A stretch of DNA of 64,000 nucleotides from Prochlorococcus marinus str. MIT 0918. Its GTDB lineage: Bacteria; Cyanobacteriota; Cyanobacteriia; PCC-6307; Cyanobiaceae. Both the position numbers and the translations under genes were made by a program. Where the stretch lies: positions 1,166,764-1,230,763 of the forward strand of contig NZ_CP114780.1 of the NCBI RefSeq assembly GCF_027359415.1, in the 5' to 3' direction. The notes under the pieces were generated by a model, which was not told the origin of the DNA, did no database searches, and saw only the letters and a program-made list of their open reading frames with translations. Positions 38,868-50,973 of the stretch are shown here, piece after piece. How positions within the stretch are numbered: position 1 is the stretch's first letter; each line of letters opens with the position of its first letter.

Positions 38868-39989
38868 ATGATCCAAGCCAAGAGAACTCCTCTATATCAA
38901 GTGTGCCTAGAGCAAGGATGTCGAATGGTTGAATTTGCTGGCTGGAAAATGCCAATTCAATTTGCTGGCTTAATCCATGAACATAGTGCGGTAAGAAATC
39001 ATTCAGGCATATTTGACATTTCTCATATGGGTGTTGTTTTAATTCAAGGAAGCAATAGCAAAGATGGTCTTCAAAAATTAGTGCCATCAGATCTATATCG
39101 AATTGGACCAGGGGAGGCCTGCTATACAGTCCTTCTAAATGAAGAAGCAGGAATTGTTGATGATGTAATTATTTATGACTTAGGAGTTAATGATGATGAT
39201 AAAGATAGAATTATGATGATTATAAATGCAGCAAATACTGAAGAAAAAATAGCTTGGCTAGAAAAGAATCTGATTAATCAAAATCTACAAATCTCAGATA
39301 AAAAAGAAAACAATTTACTACTTGCCATACAAGGACCAGAGTCAAAAGAACAACTCATTAAAGTATTAGGTAAATCATTCGTTGAACTTCCGCGATTTGG
39401 ACATAAAGAACTATCCTTCCAATTCAAAGGCCAAGAAAAATCAACTCCAATCTTTATTGCCCGAACAGGTTATACAGGTGAAAATGGTTATGAACTTCTC
39501 ATAGAACAAAATACAGGCATTCAAATCTGGAATTTATTAATTCAGAATGGTGTCACGCCATGCGGATTAGGAGCAAGAGATACATTAAGACTTGAAGCAG
39601 CAATGCCTCTTTATGGAAATGAACTAAACCTATCAACAAGCCCTTTAGAAGCAGGCTTAGGGTGGCTGGTACATCTAGAAGTTCCAGGTAACTTTATTGG
39701 CAAAAAGACTTTGGCTAAACAAGTCAAAACAGGTGTTACTAAGAAATTAGTAGGACTTGAACTTGAAGGCAAAGCAATAGCTCGTAGCAAGTATCCAATT
39801 ACTTATCAAGACAAAATCGTTGGGCAAATTACAAGTGGTAGCTGGTCACCCACTTTAAATAAGGGGATCGCAATGGCCTATTTACCAATAGAACTAACCA
39901 AACTAGGAACAATAGTTAGTGTGATAATTCGCGATAAAATACATAAAGCTACTGTTGTTAAAAAACCTTTTTATCGCAGAGTTTCCTGA
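38868..39989 (+). CDS. gcvT: Aminomethyltransferase, glycine cleavage T protein
   Basis: GcvT releases ammonia from the aminomethyl-lipoyl arm of GcvH and makes methylene-THF. The 373-residue protein shows VEFAGWKMPIQFAG, SGIFDISHMG, the folate-site FIARTGYTGENGYELL, and LGARDTLRLEAAMPLYGNEL. Length is normal. It is encoded on the opposite strand and about 18 kb from gcvP/gcvH, so the system is split into two transcription units. Confidence 0.96.
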   Translation: MIQAKRTPLYQVCLEQGCRMVEFAGWKMPIQFAGLIHEHSAVRNHSGIFDISHMGVVLIQGSNSKDGLQKLVPSDLYRIGPGEACYTVLLNEEAGIVDDVIIYDLGVNDDDKDRIMMIINAANTEEKIAWLEKNLINQNLQISDKKENNLLLAIQGPESKEQLIKVLGKSFVELPRFGHKELSFQFKGQEKSTPIFIARTGYTGENGYELLIEQNTGIQIWNLLIQNGVTPCGLGARDTLRLEAAMPLYGNELNLSTSPLEAGLGWLVHLEVPGNFIGKKTLAKQVKTGVTKKLVGLELEGKAIARSKYPITYQDKIVGQITSGSWSPTLNKGIAMAYLPIELTKLGTIVSVIIRDKIHKATVVKKPFYRRVS

Positions 39990-40061
39990 CATAAATCAAA
40001 ATTTGCACAACCTCATTACATTCATTGTGGGAAACTCATTAATCTATAGATAATTTTTTCC

Positions 40062-41897
40062 ATGCGCAGCAACTGCTGTGGAGAACTGCGCACAAAGCAC
40101 ATTAACTCCAACGTACAACTTTGTGGCTGGGTAGATCGATGTCGTGATCACGGAGGTGTGATTTTCATCGATTTACGAGATTCTTCTGGCGCTATACAAA
40201 TTACTGTTGATCCTGATCAAGGTTCAGATCTCTTTGCTATTGCAGAAAGTTTGCGAAATGAAACGGTTCTGCAAGTTTCGGGAACTGTCAGATCTCGACC
40301 TCCAGAATCTCTAAATAAAAAAATTGAAACTGGAGATATAGAAGTTTTAGCACTTAGTTTAAAGATACTTAATGCAGTGAAAGGCACTTTGCCATTCTCA
40401 GTATCTATACATGACGACGAAATAGTTAAAGAAGAAGTCAGACTTCGTCATCGTTATTTAGATCTCAGAAAAGAACGTATGAGGGAAAATCTACTACTTC
40501 GTCATGCAGTAATAAAAGCAGCAAGAAATTTTCTTGAAAGCAAAAACTTTCTTGAAGTAGAAACACCTATCCTCACTCGTTCAACCCCCGAAGGTGCTCG
40601 AGATTATCTCGTACCATCAAGAGTATGTGAAGAAGAATGGTTTGCATTACCTCAATCTCCTCAACTTTTCAAGCAATTATTAATGGTAGGAGGAATAGAA
40701 CGTTATTACCAGATAGCAAGATGTTTTCGTGATGAAGACCTTCGTTCTGACAGACAACCTGAATTTACTCAACTTGATCTAGAGATGAGCTTTATGAACG
40801 AAGAAGAGATTCTTAGTCTCAATGAACAGTTAATCGCCTCAATCTGGCAATCAGCAAAAGGAATTGATCTGAAACTACCTTTTCCTAGAATTACTTGGCA
40901 AGAAGCAATGGATCGTTTTGGAACTGATAGACCTGATATTAGATATGGTATGGAATTGATTAATGTAAATAATATTCTTAAAGGAATTGGATTTAAAGTA
41001 TTTTCAGGGGCTATTAATGCAGGTGGTTCAGTAAAATGTATAACAGTAAAAAATGGGAATAAATCAATAAGTAATGTACGTATAAAACCGGGGGGGGATA
41101 TCTTTAATGAAGCTCAAAATGCAGGTGCAAAAGGTCTAGCCTTTATCAGGGTTCGTGAAAATAATGAAATAGATACTATTGGTGCAATTAAAGACAACCT
41201 AAGTGAATTACAAAAAAAAGAACTCTTAAGTAAGACTAATGCTGAAGAAGGGGATCTTATACTTTTTGGAGCAGGAGAAACAGAAATAGTTAACAAGACA
41301 CTTGATAGAGTTAGACAATATTTAGCTAAAGAACTAAAACTAATTCCTCTAGAAAATGACAATCAAACAGCATGGAATTTCTTATGGGTAACTGATTTTC
41401 CAATGTTTAAATTCAATTCAGATGAAAAAAGATTAGAATCCTTACATCATCCATTTTGCGCACCGAATCCCGCAGATCTGGGAGAACAAGCTATCTGGGA
41501 AAAGACTCTTCCAGAGGCTCGTGCACAAGCATATGATCTTGTTTTAAATGGTCTTGAGCTAGGTGGAGGATCCTTACGAATTCATAATCCAGACCTTCAA
41601 CTTCAAGTACTTGAAACTATTGGTTTGCCATTAAATCAAGCAAAAGAACAATTTGGTTTCCTCCTTGATGCACTTGCAATGGGAGCACCTCCTCATGGAG
41701 GAATCGCATTTGGCTTAGATAGAATTATCATGCTACTTGCTGGGGAAGAATCAATTAGAGATACAATTGCTTTCCCAAAAACCCAACAAGCAAGGTGTTT
41801 AGTGACAGAAGCACCATCTTCAGTATCAAAGAAACAGTTAAAAGAACTTCATATAAGTACCAGCCAAAGAGAAAATGAAGAAATTTCAACTAATTAA
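40062..41897 (+). CDS. aspS: Aspartyl-tRNA synthetase (bacterial type)
   Basis: The 611-residue class II synthetase has the N-terminal OB-fold ([21 protein letters not shown]), motif 2 ([23 protein letters not shown]), the bacteria-specific GAD insertion domain (about residues 290-420) and motif 3 ([14 protein letters not shown]). Cyanobacterial enzymes of this type may also charge tRNA-Asn; that depends on AsnRS content elsewhere and is not visible here. Confidence 0.97.
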   Translation: MRSNCCGELRTKHINSNVQLCGWVDRCRDHGGVIFIDLRDSSGAIQITVDPDQGSDLFAIAESLRNETVLQVSGTVRSRPPESLNKKIETGDIEVLALSLKILNAVKGTLPFSVSIHDDEIVKEEVRLRHRYLDLRKERMRENLLLRHAVIKAARNFLESKNFLEVETPILTRSTPEGARDYLVPSRVCEEEWFALPQSPQLFKQLLMVGGIERYYQIARCFRDEDLRSDRQPEFTQLDLEMSFMNEEEILSLNEQLIASIWQSAKGIDLKLPFPRITWQEAMDRFGTDRPDIRYGMELINVNNILKGIGFKVFSGAINAGGSVKCITVKNGNKSISNVRIKPGGDIFNEAQNAGAKGLAFIRVRENNEIDTIGAIKDNLSELQKKELLSKTNAEEGDLILFGAGETEIVNKTLDRVRQYLAKELKLIPLENDNQTAWNFLWVTDFPMFKFNSDEKRLESLHHPFCAPNPADLGEQAIWEKTLPEARAQAYDLVLNGLELGGGSLRIHNPDLQLQVLETIGLPLNQAKEQFGFLLDALAMGAPPHGGIAFGLDRIIMLLAGEESIRDTIAFPKTQQARCLVTEAPSSVSKKQLKELHISTSQRENEEISTN

Positions 41898-41972
41898 TAC
41901 AGCAAAAATATCTTCTCATTTATTCTAAAAATATTAATTTTCTTGGTTTTATCAAAGATCGAGTTAATTTAA

Positions 41973-44332
<2,360 letters not shown>

Positions 44333-44398
44333 TATTAGGGTTCTGCAACTATAGTTATCACTTGATTCAAAGTAATTAAAATTAGTATCCATAAATCA

Positions 44399-45070
44399 AT
44401 GCAATTAATAACCAAACCTACAGCGATTACATTATTATCTGGAGGATTAGATTCTGCTACTGCTACTGCTATTGCTCTTGAAAAAGGTAACAATGTTATT
44501 GGCTTATCGTTTAATTATGGACAAAGGCATAAACGTGAATTAAAGGCTGCTCAAACACTCGCTAAACACTTTAAGTTATTAGAGCATCATATAATTGATA
44601 TTAACTTATCAACTTGGGGCGGATCTTCTTTAACTGATCTCAAACAATCAATACCTCATCAAGGTGTTCAAAAAGGAGTTATTCCTAATACATACGTTCC
44701 TTGCAGAAATACTGTTTTTATAGCTATTGGTCTTAGTCTAGCTGAGGCTAAACAAGCAAATCAATTAGTACTTGGCATAAACGCAATGGATTACTCAGGC
44801 TATCCAGATTGTCGACCTGATTACCTAAAGCAATATCAAAATCTTGCAAATCTTGGAAGTAAAACTGGTAGGGAAGGTAAAGGAACTAAACTGTGGGCAC
44901 CATTAATTCACTGGAATAAGCTTAAAATAATTCAAGAGGCTATAAGGCTTAGTGTACCTATTGAACAAACATGGAGTTGTTACAATGGTAGAGATAAAGA
45001 ATGTGGAGTATGTGATAGTTGTCGAATACGCAATGATGCTCTTATGAAAGCCGGCTATTTAAATTTGTAG
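44399..45070 (+). CDS. queC: 7-cyano-7-deazaguanine (preQ0) synthase
   Basis: QueC converts 7-carboxy-7-deazaguanine to preQ0 with ATP and ammonia. The 223-residue PP-loop ATPase has [17 protein letters not shown], the YVPCRNTVF segment, and the zinc-binding cysteines in [21 protein letters not shown]. It follows queE, and both steps lead to the queuosine base of tRNA wobble position 34. Confidence 0.96.
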   Translation: MQLITKPTAITLLSGGLDSATATAIALEKGNNVIGLSFNYGQRHKRELKAAQTLAKHFKLLEHHIIDINLSTWGGSSLTDLKQSIPHQGVQKGVIPNTYVPCRNTVFIAIGLSLAEAKQANQLVLGINAMDYSGYPDCRPDYLKQYQNLANLGSKTGREGKGTKLWAPLIHWNKLKIIQEAIRLSVPIEQTWSCYNGRDKECGVCDSCRIRNDALMKAGYLNL

Positions 45071-45082
45071 AGCATTAACTAA

Positions 45083-46405
45083 ATGAGTAGTCTTCTAAGA
45101 GAACGTTGCAACTGGATTGATCCACTTATTGTTGCAAAAAAATTAGTGCAGCATTATGGAGAGCCTGGGCTAGTTTGGTTAGATAGTGATGGCAGTAAAA
45201 ATGGGCGCTGGGTGATACTAGGTGCTGATCCAATTGAACATATTTGTAGCCATGGCTTGCCAAGCAGTTCACGCTCTCAAAACCCTTTTGAATTATTAAG
45301 AAAAATTGATTCAGGCCATTGGAGTGGTTGGCTGAGTTATGAAGCAGGCGCTTGGATTGAACCTAATAATCCTTGGAAACAAGACTCAATGGCTATGTTA
45401 TGGATGGCCAGACACGATCCTATTTTCAAATTTGATTTATATAGGAATGAGCTATGGATAGAAGGAGTTGACCATACAAGATTTCTTACATTTTTGAACT
45501 TATTAAAAGATATATCCTCTAATGAATCACTAACCAATGCAACTAAATCTCAATCAATCCCAGAACAAAATTGGGAGTGGACAATGGATGAAAGTGAATA
45601 TAGTAAAAAAGTAGCCATTCTAAAAAATTACATTAAAGAAGGAGATATCTTTCAAGCGAATCTCTCTACAAGCTGTATAACAAAAATACCTTTAAATCTT
45701 TCAGTTATTGATCTATTCCAAAAACTCAGAAATTATTGTCCTGCTCCATTTTCAGGTTTAGTTGTTGCAACAGGCAATGCGATTGGTGAAGCAGTAATAT
45801 CTACATCACCTGAACGTTTCCTTAAGGTTTTACCAAATAAGGTAGTAGAAACTAGTCCAATCAAAGGTACAAGACCACGAAGTTCTAGTCCTCAAAAGGA
45901 TGCTGACTTAGCCGCTGATTTAGTTAGTAGTATAAAAGATAGAGCAGAAAATATTATGATTGTAGATTTACTAAGAAATGATATAGGAAAAGTTTGCAAG
46001 CCAGGAACAATCAAGGTTACACAATTAGTTGGCTTAGAAAGTTATGCTCAAGTACACCATTTAACTTCCATTATTCAAGGAAAATTAAACCATAACAAAA
46101 CATGGGTAGACCTTTTAGAATCATGTTGGCCAGGTGGGTCAATTACAGGTGCTCCAAAAATAAGAGCCTGCAAACGTTTATATGAAATGGAACCTATCGC
46201 AAGAGGACCATATTGTGGGTCTTTCTTACATCTAGATTGGAATGGTCAATTTGATAGCAATATTCTCATACGTTCTCTTTTGAAGGATCAATCCAACTTA
46301 AGAGTTCATGCTGGATGTGGCATTGTCGCTGATTCAGATCCCTCTAATGAAGCCGAAGAGTTGAATTGGAAACTAAAGCCTCTTATAAAAGCATTAGAAC
46401 AATAA
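45083..46405 (+). CDS. pabB: Aminodeoxychorismate synthase component I
   Basis: PabB aminates chorismate to 4-amino-4-deoxychorismate for folate. The 440-residue chorismate-utilising enzyme has DIFQANLSTSC, the signature PIKGTRPRSSS, and VDLLRNDIGKVC. Lysine in PIKGT marks PabB; anthranilate synthase TrpE has alanine there (PIAGT). The gene lies 6 bp upstream of pabC, the next pathway enzyme. A separate glutaminase (PabA) is not seen in this window. Confidence 0.93.
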   Translation: MSSLLRERCNWIDPLIVAKKLVQHYGEPGLVWLDSDGSKNGRWVILGADPIEHICSHGLPSSSRSQNPFELLRKIDSGHWSGWLSYEAGAWIEPNNPWKQDSMAMLWMARHDPIFKFDLYRNELWIEGVDHTRFLTFLNLLKDISSNESLTNATKSQSIPEQNWEWTMDESEYSKKVAILKNYIKEGDIFQANLSTSCITKIPLNLSVIDLFQKLRNYCPAPFSGLVVATGNAIGEAVISTSPERFLKVLPNKVVETSPIKGTRPRSSSPQKDADLAADLVSSIKDRAENIMIVDLLRNDIGKVCKPGTIKVTQLVGLESYAQVHHLTSIIQGKLNHNKTWVDLLESCWPGGSITGAPKIRACKRLYEMEPIARGPYCGSFLHLDWNGQFDSNILIRSLLKDQSNLRVHAGCGIVADSDPSNEAEELNWKLKPLIKALEQ

Positions 46406-46411
46406 TTTTTG

Positions 46412-47242
46412 ATGAGCAATATTAGTTGGCTTGATGGTTATTGGCTTAGTGATTCTGAGGTTGAATTACCAATTAGAGATCGAGGAGTAACTTTAGGTGA
46501 TGGTATCTTCGAAACGATTCTAATTCTCAAAGGCACACCTCAATTACTTACTAATCACCTACAACGTTGGACAAAAAGTTCAATTTTACTTGGAATGGAA
46601 CCACCTCCAAAAGAAGAGACTTTAATTCCATTAATTAATGAAGCTATTATTCGTGCATCATTGTCGCAAAAAAATGGGGTTCTTAGACTTAACTGGAGTA
46701 GAGGTAGTAATCAGAATAGGGGTATTAATTATTTAAATAAAGATCATGAAGCACCTAATCATAGATTTTGGTTCGAACTTAATGAATACAATCCTTCGTT
46801 TACTCCAATCTCTACAAAAATTAGTTGTTATGAACGAAGAAATGCCAACAGCAGATTGAGTCAATGTAAGACTTTTTCCTATCTTCAATCTATTCAAGCT
46901 CGTAGTGAGTCTCAACTACATGGATATGATGATGCCTTACTATTAAGCACGAATGGTGAGCTCTCATGCGGAACTACTGCTAACATAATAATTCTTAGAA
47001 GAAATCAGTGGTTAACTCCACGAATGGAAAGTGGGTGCCTTCCTGGTGTCATGAGAGAACAAGGGTTAAAAAAAGGAATCATAAAAGAAGCAAAAATTTC
47101 ACCTACACCTAAAAATGATGATCAATGGATATTAATTAATAGTCTGAGCTGCCATCCAATCACAAAAGTAAATAACATTGACCTCAAAAGGTATAACAAT
47201 GTAGAAAAGCTGTGGCGAACATTATTAATAGTCAACCATTAA
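46412..47242 (+). CDS. pabC: Aminodeoxychorismate lyase-type class IV aminotransferase
   Basis: A 276-residue fold-type IV PLP enzyme, with RDRGVTLGDGIFETILI, the likely PLP lysine in LSQCKTFSYLQSIQAR, and LSTNGELSCGTTANI. Adjacency to pabB supports 4-amino-4-deoxychorismate lyase (pyruvate elimination giving p-aminobenzoate); branched-chain or D-amino acid aminotransferase relatives look similar. ATG 46412 is used rather than a TTG one codon upstream. The end overlaps the convergent cobA by 4 bp. Confidence 0.88.
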   Translation: MSNISWLDGYWLSDSEVELPIRDRGVTLGDGIFETILILKGTPQLLTNHLQRWTKSSILLGMEPPPKEETLIPLINEAIIRASLSQKNGVLRLNWSRGSNQNRGINYLNKDHEAPNHRFWFELNEYNPSFTPISTKISCYERRNANSRLSQCKTFSYLQSIQARSESQLHGYDDALLLSTNGELSCGTTANIIILRRNQWLTPRMESGCLPGVMREQGLKKGIIKEAKISPTPKNDDQWILINSLSCHPITKVNNIDLKRYNNVEKLWRTLLIVNH

Positions 47243-48024
47243 AAAGAAATAGGCATAGTAACATTTGCTGGTGGTGGTGCACATGAGGTTATTTGAAAAT
47301 TAATTATCTCGCCAATGATCACTATTGATGGTGAAGTGAATTGCTGTTTTTCTACTTCCTTGACCAACATTTCTAAAGAAGTTGTTAAACACCTTTGTCC
47401 AATAACTGTAGCTTGTTGAATAACCGCTGATGGAGTCTTTGGAGAAAGACCAGCTAATAATAATTCATTGACGATATAACTCAGATTATGAACTCCCATA
47501 TAAATCACCAAACTATGGCTTGCTTTTGCAAGAGACCTCCAATTAACAAGAGGGCGTTTTTTATCAATGCCCTCATGACCAGTAACAAAGGTAACTGAAC
47601 TACCTGCAAGACGATGCGTAAGTGGAATACCGAAATACGTCGAGGCTGCCATACCAGAAGTAATCCCAGGAACAACTTCTACAGAAACTCCATGTTTTTT
47701 CAAATAAGCTGCCTCTTCTCCACCTCGACCAAAAACAAAAGGATCTCCACCTTTTAACCGAACCACAAAATGATTACTATGGGCTAACTCTAAAAGCAGT
47801 TTATTAGTCTTAAATTGAGGAGTCGAATGATGACCTTTTCTTTTTCCTACAAAAATGCACTTACATCCATCTTTTACTACTTCAAGAATTTCATGAGGAA
47901 CTAAAGCATCATATACAAGAACATCGCATTGACTAAGCAGCCTATATGCCTTAACAGTTAACAAGTCAGGGTCTCCAGGGCCAGACCCTACTAAGTAAAC
48001 AGTCCCTAGCTGCCGATCGTTCAT
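47239..48024 (-). CDS. cobA: Uroporphyrinogen-III C-methyltransferase
   Basis: SUMT adds two methyl groups from SAM to uroporphyrinogen III, leading to siroheme and cobalamin. The protein starts with MNDRQLGTVYLVGSGPGDPDLLT and carries VVRLKGGDPFVFGRGGEEAAYLK and VPGITSGMAASTYFGIPLTHR. Methyltransferase motifs are complete, about 261 residues. I use ATG 48024, the usual family start, over an ATG 33 bp upstream that would run further into the divergent gene. The single-domain form lacks CysG dehydrogenase/chelatase domains. Confidence 0.95.
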   Translation of the reverse strand: MNDRQLGTVYLVGSGPGDPDLLTVKAYRLLSQCDVLVYDALVPHEILEVVKDGCKCIFVGKRKGHHSTPQFKTNKLLLELAHSNHFVVRLKGGDPFVFGRGGEEAAYLKKHGVSVEVVPGITSGMAASTYFGIPLTHRLAGSSVTFVTGHEGIDKKRPLVNWRSLAKASHSLVIYMGVHNLSYIVNELLLAGLSPKTPSAVIQQATVIGQRCLTTSLEMLVKEVEKQQFTSPSIVIIGEIINFQITSCAPPPANVTMPISF

Positions 48025-49081
48025 GAACAAAACATCTGCCAATAAAGAACGCTTCAAAAGCTACTTACGCAAAATAGGTAGTGGAGAACACACTAGCCGA
48101 GGAATGACACGAGAAGAATCAGCAGATGCTCTCCAACTAATGCTTCAAGGTGATCCTAGTCCTGCTCAAATTGGAGCATTTATGATTGCTCACCGTATTA
48201 GACGGCCAGAACCAATAGAACTTGCTGGAATGATAGATACCTATAACAATCTAGGGCCAAAAATATATTCAGGCAAAAATAAATGCCGACCACTTTCATT
48301 TGGCATGCCATTTGATGGAAGAAATAAAACAGCACCCATATATCCATTAACCTCGTTATTACTAATAGATGCATCACAACCAGTTATTCTTCATGGTTCA
48401 GGAAGAATGCCTGTTAAGTATGGAATTACAACTCAAGAATTATTTAATGAACTTGGACTCAAACTAGGAGAGTTAAATATAAACAAAGTACAAGAAGGTT
48501 TTGATAAGTATGGTTTAGCATTTATCTATCAACCAAATCATTTTCCTATTGCAGATAGCCTTATTAACTATAGAGAAGAGATTGGTAAAAGACCTCCAAT
48601 AGCTAGTATGGAATTAGTTTGGTCAGCTCACAGAGGTGAGCATATGATAATCTCAGGTTTTGTTCATTCGCCAACTGAAAAAAGACATGTCCAAGTATTT
48701 GATATTTTAAATGAAGAAAATTTTTTACTGATTAAAGGTTTAGAAGGAAGTATAGATATTCCAAGAAGTAGAACAATAATATCTACATTTTCTAAAATGA
48801 AAGAGAAGACACGTTTAAAACTTAATCCTGAAGAGTATTCACTTAAAGGGAAAGACTGTGATTTTATGAATCTAAACAAATGGCGATCTAGTTGTTTTGC
48901 AGCGATAGAAGATGGTACAGGACCTTTATATAAATCACTATTATGGAATGCAGGGATATATTTCTGGATTTCTGGATTAACAGCTAATATTTCTGAAGGC
49001 ATACACAAAGCAGAGCAAGCTATCAAATCAGGTTCAGTAAAAAATACTCTGAACAAATTGATAGAGTGGGGTAAAGAATAA
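48023..49081 (+). CDS. Anthranilate phosphoribosyltransferase-like protein (TrpD2 family)
   Basis: The 352-residue protein has the N-terminal helical bundle of the nucleoside phosphorylase/TrpD fold: RKIGSGEHTSRGMTREESADALQLMLQGDPSPAQIGAFMIAHRIRRPEPIE. Downstream, LILHGSGRMPVKYGITTQELFNEL and ELVWSAHRGEH follow, without the exact glycine-rich PRPP loop of true TrpD. This fits TrpD2/YbiB-type homologues, reported as nucleic-acid binding in E. coli, rather than tryptophan synthesis. Its ATG shares TCATGA with the divergent cobA start. Confidence 0.82.
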   Translation: MNKTSANKERFKSYLRKIGSGEHTSRGMTREESADALQLMLQGDPSPAQIGAFMIAHRIRRPEPIELAGMIDTYNNLGPKIYSGKNKCRPLSFGMPFDGRNKTAPIYPLTSLLLIDASQPVILHGSGRMPVKYGITTQELFNELGLKLGELNINKVQEGFDKYGLAFIYQPNHFPIADSLINYREEIGKRPPIASMELVWSAHRGEHMIISGFVHSPTEKRHVQVFDILNEENFLLIKGLEGSIDIPRSRTIISTFSKMKEKTRLKLNPEEYSLKGKDCDFMNLNKWRSSCFAAIEDGTGPLYKSLLWNAGIYFWISGLTANISEGIHKAEQAIKSGSVKNTLNKLIEWGKE

Positions 49082-49091
49082 AGTTAGGAAA

Positions 49092-49571
49092 TTAATAATT
49101 CAAGGATTTTTCCATCCGATATCGATCAAAAACAACTCCTGCAATTAAAATCTTTTCAGAATATTTTTTCTTCCAACCAGACTTTAAAAATAAAGGGTAA
49201 CTAAACAAACTGGCTTCTGTAAAGATTTTTTTTATACCCTCATTATAAGCATCCATTTCAACCCTAAAAAGAAGATTAGTTGCATAGCCTTTTCTTGTAG
49301 AACGTCCACGACAATAAAGAAGAGCTAAACGATTCGATGGATATCTAATTGCAAATGCTTCAACCTTATTTTCAGCACAGACTAGCCAACCTATACCTTC
49401 TTTTAACGGTCGATCTAAAACTCCTGGCAACCAAGCCAATGACGCCCATGCTTTGATTTGCTCTTTAGTATACAAAGATAAACCCTGCGAATAGATAGCA
49501 TCAAAATAGACCTCCCTCATATCATCAATGTCATCATTGCTAATCGGTCTAATTTGCAGAGTAAAATTCAA
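49092..49571 (-). CDS. GNAT-family N-acetyltransferase
   Basis: The 159-residue protein has the GNAT pattern: IRPISNDDIDDMREVYFDAIYSQGLSLYTKEQIKAWASL, a central strand with VEAFAIRYPSNRLALLYCRGRSTRKGYATNLLFRVE (motif A, R-x-x-G-x-A-like acetyl-CoA loop), and a C-terminal FLKSGWKKKYSE. The acceptor substrate cannot be read. The gene ends 10 bp from the convergent TrpD2-like gene. Confidence 0.82.
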   Translation of the reverse strand: MNFTLQIRPISNDDIDDMREVYFDAIYSQGLSLYTKEQIKAWASLAWLPGVLDRPLKEGIGWLVCAENKVEAFAIRYPSNRLALLYCRGRSTRKGYATNLLFRVEMDAYNEGIKKIFTEASLFSYPLFLKSGWKKKYSEKILIAGVVFDRYRMEKSLNY

Positions 49572-49624
49572 ATGATTTACATGAATTAATAATGAATCAC
49601 ACTTTATTGGATTGTTAAAGCATT

Positions 49625-50887
49625 ATGCCTAATTTTGCATTGCACAAACTTAAAGTCCCTACACTTTTAAGTGCTTTTATTACTTTGTTAAATGATCGCT
49701 TAGGGGAAACTATCGTTTTCCCCTTGCTCCCCTTTCTACTAGATCGTTTTACAAATAGTGGTAGTACCTTAGGTCTATTAGCGGGTACTTATGCAATATC
49801 ACAATTTGCTGTCGCACCGTTAATTGGAGCACTTAGTGATCGCTTTGGGAGGAAACCGATAATCATTGCCTGTGTAGCGGGATCTGTAATAGGACTAAGT
49901 CTCTTTGCTATAACAATTAGCTTGAATTGGGAAAAAATTCTTCCTGGGACAACAATGGGCATTCCTCTATTATTTTTATTTTTAGCAAGAGTGATTGATG
50001 GAATCAGTGGTGGTACTGCAACTACTGCAACGGCAATACTAGCAGATATATCTACTCCCGAAAATCGTGCCAAGACATTTGGACTGATAGGTGTTGCTTT
50101 TGGCTTGGGCTTTTTACTCGGACCTGGCCTAGGAACAACTCTTGCACAATATAATGTTAATTTACCTGTTTGGGCAGCAACTGGATTCGCATTGTTGAAT
50201 TTAAGCTTAGTCACATGGTTTTTACCTGAAACACACCCAAAATCAGCAAGGAGTAAATTACCTAGAAAAAGAGAATTAAATCCAATTACACAACTAAGTT
50301 TGGTTTTCCAACAATCATCCTTACGTCGACTATGCCTGGCATTCTTTCTCTTCTTTATGGCGTTTAATGGATTTACTGCAATTTTAGTACTTTACTTAAA
50401 GCAATCTTTTCATTGGACTCCAGAAATGGCAAGTCTCACCTTTGTAGTTGTTGGAATTGTTGCAATGATAGTTCAAGGAGGCTTAATTGGTCCATTAGTA
50501 AAGACGTTTGGAGAATTAAAATTAACTCTATCTGGAATTGGATTTGTAATAGTTGGGTGCATACTTTTACCAATTGCTAATAAAAATAATGCTATTCCAA
50601 CAGTGTTTACTGCTGTAGCAATCCTTGCTCTAGGAACAGGTTTAGTCACTCCGTGCCTTAGAGCTCTTATTTCTAGAAAGCTAAATGCAAGTAATCAAGG
50701 AGCAATACTTGGAAGTTTGCAAGGACTTCAAAGTTTAGGCACTTTCATAGGAGCAGCAACTGCAGGGATCAGTTATGACTTGCTAGGAGCAAAAAGTCCT
50801 TTCTATGGCACGACACTTCTATTAATCGTTGTTATAGCATTAATATCAACTCGCTCACTTACGGAAAGAACAAGATACAAAGTCTAA
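49625..50887 (+). CDS. MFS transporter (DHA1/TetA-like)
   Basis: A 420-residue protein with about 12 membrane segments in two halves. Signature loop 2-3 motif GALSDRFGRKPII and RVIDGISGGTATTATAILADISTPENRAK place it in the drug:H+ antiporter 1 branch near TetA/Bcr. The substrate cannot be told from sequence; drug efflux is a family label only. It starts 53 bp from the divergent GNAT gene. Confidence 0.88.
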   Translation: MPNFALHKLKVPTLLSAFITLLNDRLGETIVFPLLPFLLDRFTNSGSTLGLLAGTYAISQFAVAPLIGALSDRFGRKPIIIACVAGSVIGLSLFAITISLNWEKILPGTTMGIPLLFLFLARVIDGISGGTATTATAILADISTPENRAKTFGLIGVAFGLGFLLGPGLGTTLAQYNVNLPVWAATGFALLNLSLVTWFLPETHPKSARSKLPRKRELNPITQLSLVFQQSSLRRLCLAFFLFFMAFNGFTAILVLYLKQSFHWTPEMASLTFVVVGIVAMIVQGGLIGPLVKTFGELKLTLSGIGFVIVGCILLPIANKNNAIPTVFTAVAILALGTGLVTPCLRALISRKLNASNQGAILGSLQGLQSLGTFIGAATAGISYDLLGAKSPFYGTTLLLIVVIALISTRSLTERTRYKV

Positions 50888-50973
50888 AAGGGATTAAGTA
50901 AATGTTATTATTAAAAAATAATTGGGAATTAATCATTCATTAAACTAACCCTCATTGAAAATCAGAGAAGGAA

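Noticed and set aside
38854..39087. 77-residue minus-strand ORF across the gcvT start
   Set aside because: It is antisense to conserved gcvT coding sequence and its translation shows no family resemblance.
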